This document shows positions 42,532-42,817 of a DNA stretch of 42,817 nt, in pieces (position 1 is the first letter of the stretch; each line of letters begins with the position of its first letter). Origin of the DNA: an uncultured Bacteroidales bacterium. GTDB taxonomy: Bacteria; Bacteroidota; Bacteroidia; Bacteroidales; Bacteroidaceae. Under the pieces are notes generated by a model. The model did not search any database. It was not told the DNA's origin and saw only the letters and a program-made list of their open reading frames with translations. The position numbers and the translations under genes were made by a program. The DNA lies in NCBI GenBank assembly GCA_902779875.1, contig CACZCX010000028.1, positions 1 through 42,817 of the forward strand. Direction: 5' to 3'.

Positions 42532-42817
42532 TTATTTGATGAACGCAAAGAACACAGCAATCACTAGAAACACAAATGAAACCAAATGATTCCAATGGAG
42601 TGATTGTGTCTTGAAGCAGAACGCCAGGATGAGTGAGAAAACAATCAGTGACACGCACTCCTGGATGACCTTGAGCTGAACCAGATTGAACGGGCCGCCG
42701 TTGATATCGGACCCCAGGCGGTTGGCGGGAACCATGAAGCAGTACTCAAACAGAGCAAGGCCCCAGGATGCCAGTATAATAAGGAAAAGAGGCCAGTCTG
42801 TGCTTATCTTCATCTCC
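42532..42817 (-). CDS. DUF486 family membrane protein (partial, runs off the window)
   Basis: At least 94 residues, open to the right edge of the window. The motifs LFEYCFMVPANR, NGGPFNLVQLKVIQE and WNHLVSFVFLVIAVFFAF match the DUF486 family of small four-helix membrane proteins related to multidrug-transporter folds. The frame continues upstream of the first Met (a Glu codon precedes it), and family members have about 25 more residues, so the Met near 42813 is internal. Function unknown. Confidence 0.85.
   Translation of the reverse strand, partial: EMKISTDWPLFLIILASWGLALFEYCFMVPANRLGSDINGGPFNLVQLKVIQECVSLIVFSLILAFCFKTQSLHWNHLVSFVFLVIAVFFAFIK

Overview
The window reads as one chromosomal contig from a gut-type member of the order Bacteroidales. 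The signs are start codons without clear Shine-Dalgarno sites, promoter boxes of the TAnnTTTG type, a TonB-dependent receptor with a carboxypeptidase-like plug extension, a DUF4270 lipoprotein, GH97 and GH43 glycosidases, the Bacteroides-style glycogen cluster and a Na+-pumping methylmalonyl-CoA decarboxylase. Genus cannot be fixed from sequence alone. The sulfonolipid genes fit groups such as Alistipes and its relatives. No phage, CRISPR array, transposase, rRNA or tRNA was recognised.

Layout, left to right. (1) 348-3630 is a translationally coupled three-gene operon that reads as sulfonolipid (capnine) synthesis: cysteate acyltransferase, cysteate synthase and a 3-keto reductase. (2) 3659-5420 is a 5S/OadA-type carboxyltransferase, frameshifted by a perfect 25-bp tandem duplication; its C-terminal biotinyl-like domain lacks the biotin lysine. 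(3) 5535-11625 (minus strand) is a six-gene heterodisulfide-reductase-like electron transfer operon: double VOC protein, two HdrC-like ferredoxins, a membrane protein fused to HdrD/DsrK-like domains, HdrB and a short HdrA. (4) tatA-tatC at 11801-12823. (5) 12825-19712 (minus) is a packed operon of nitroreductase, DUF2520, KdsC, Maf, GH97 and a GH43-CBM6-GH43-CBM6 protein. (6) A TonB receptor, then two secreted proteins bracketed by related repeats. (7) 24987-29247 is the methylmalonyl-CoA epimerase/decarboxylase operon with a double-biotin carrier. (8) panC-panD. (9) A glycogen synthase-like protein and a DUF4270 lipoprotein, then GH57, GT4 and debranching enzyme on the minus strand. (10) A fused NfnA/NfnB-type oxidoreductase. 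(11) An AT-richer tail with a lipoprotein and a small beta-barrel, ending in a partial DUF486 gene.

Themes. Propionate metabolism is represented twice: the decarboxylase operon, and a biotin-less 5S-like subunit that would need a carrier in trans, so a transcarboxylase is possible. Redox chemistry is represented by the Hdr-like complex and the fused Nfn-type enzyme. Three long genes (5S-like, mmdA, the Nfn fusion) carry frame-disrupting lesions near their 3' ends: one 25-bp duplication and two inferred deletions of about 41 nt. Genuine mutation and assembly error cannot be told apart here.

Several inter-operon gaps are filled almost to the stop codons by two palindromic repeat families. One is a heptanucleotide (ATTGAGA) inverted element enclosing a terminator. 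The other is a GGGAC-n-GTCCC/TGTGTCA REP-like element. Both sometimes supply the last codons of the adjacent gene.
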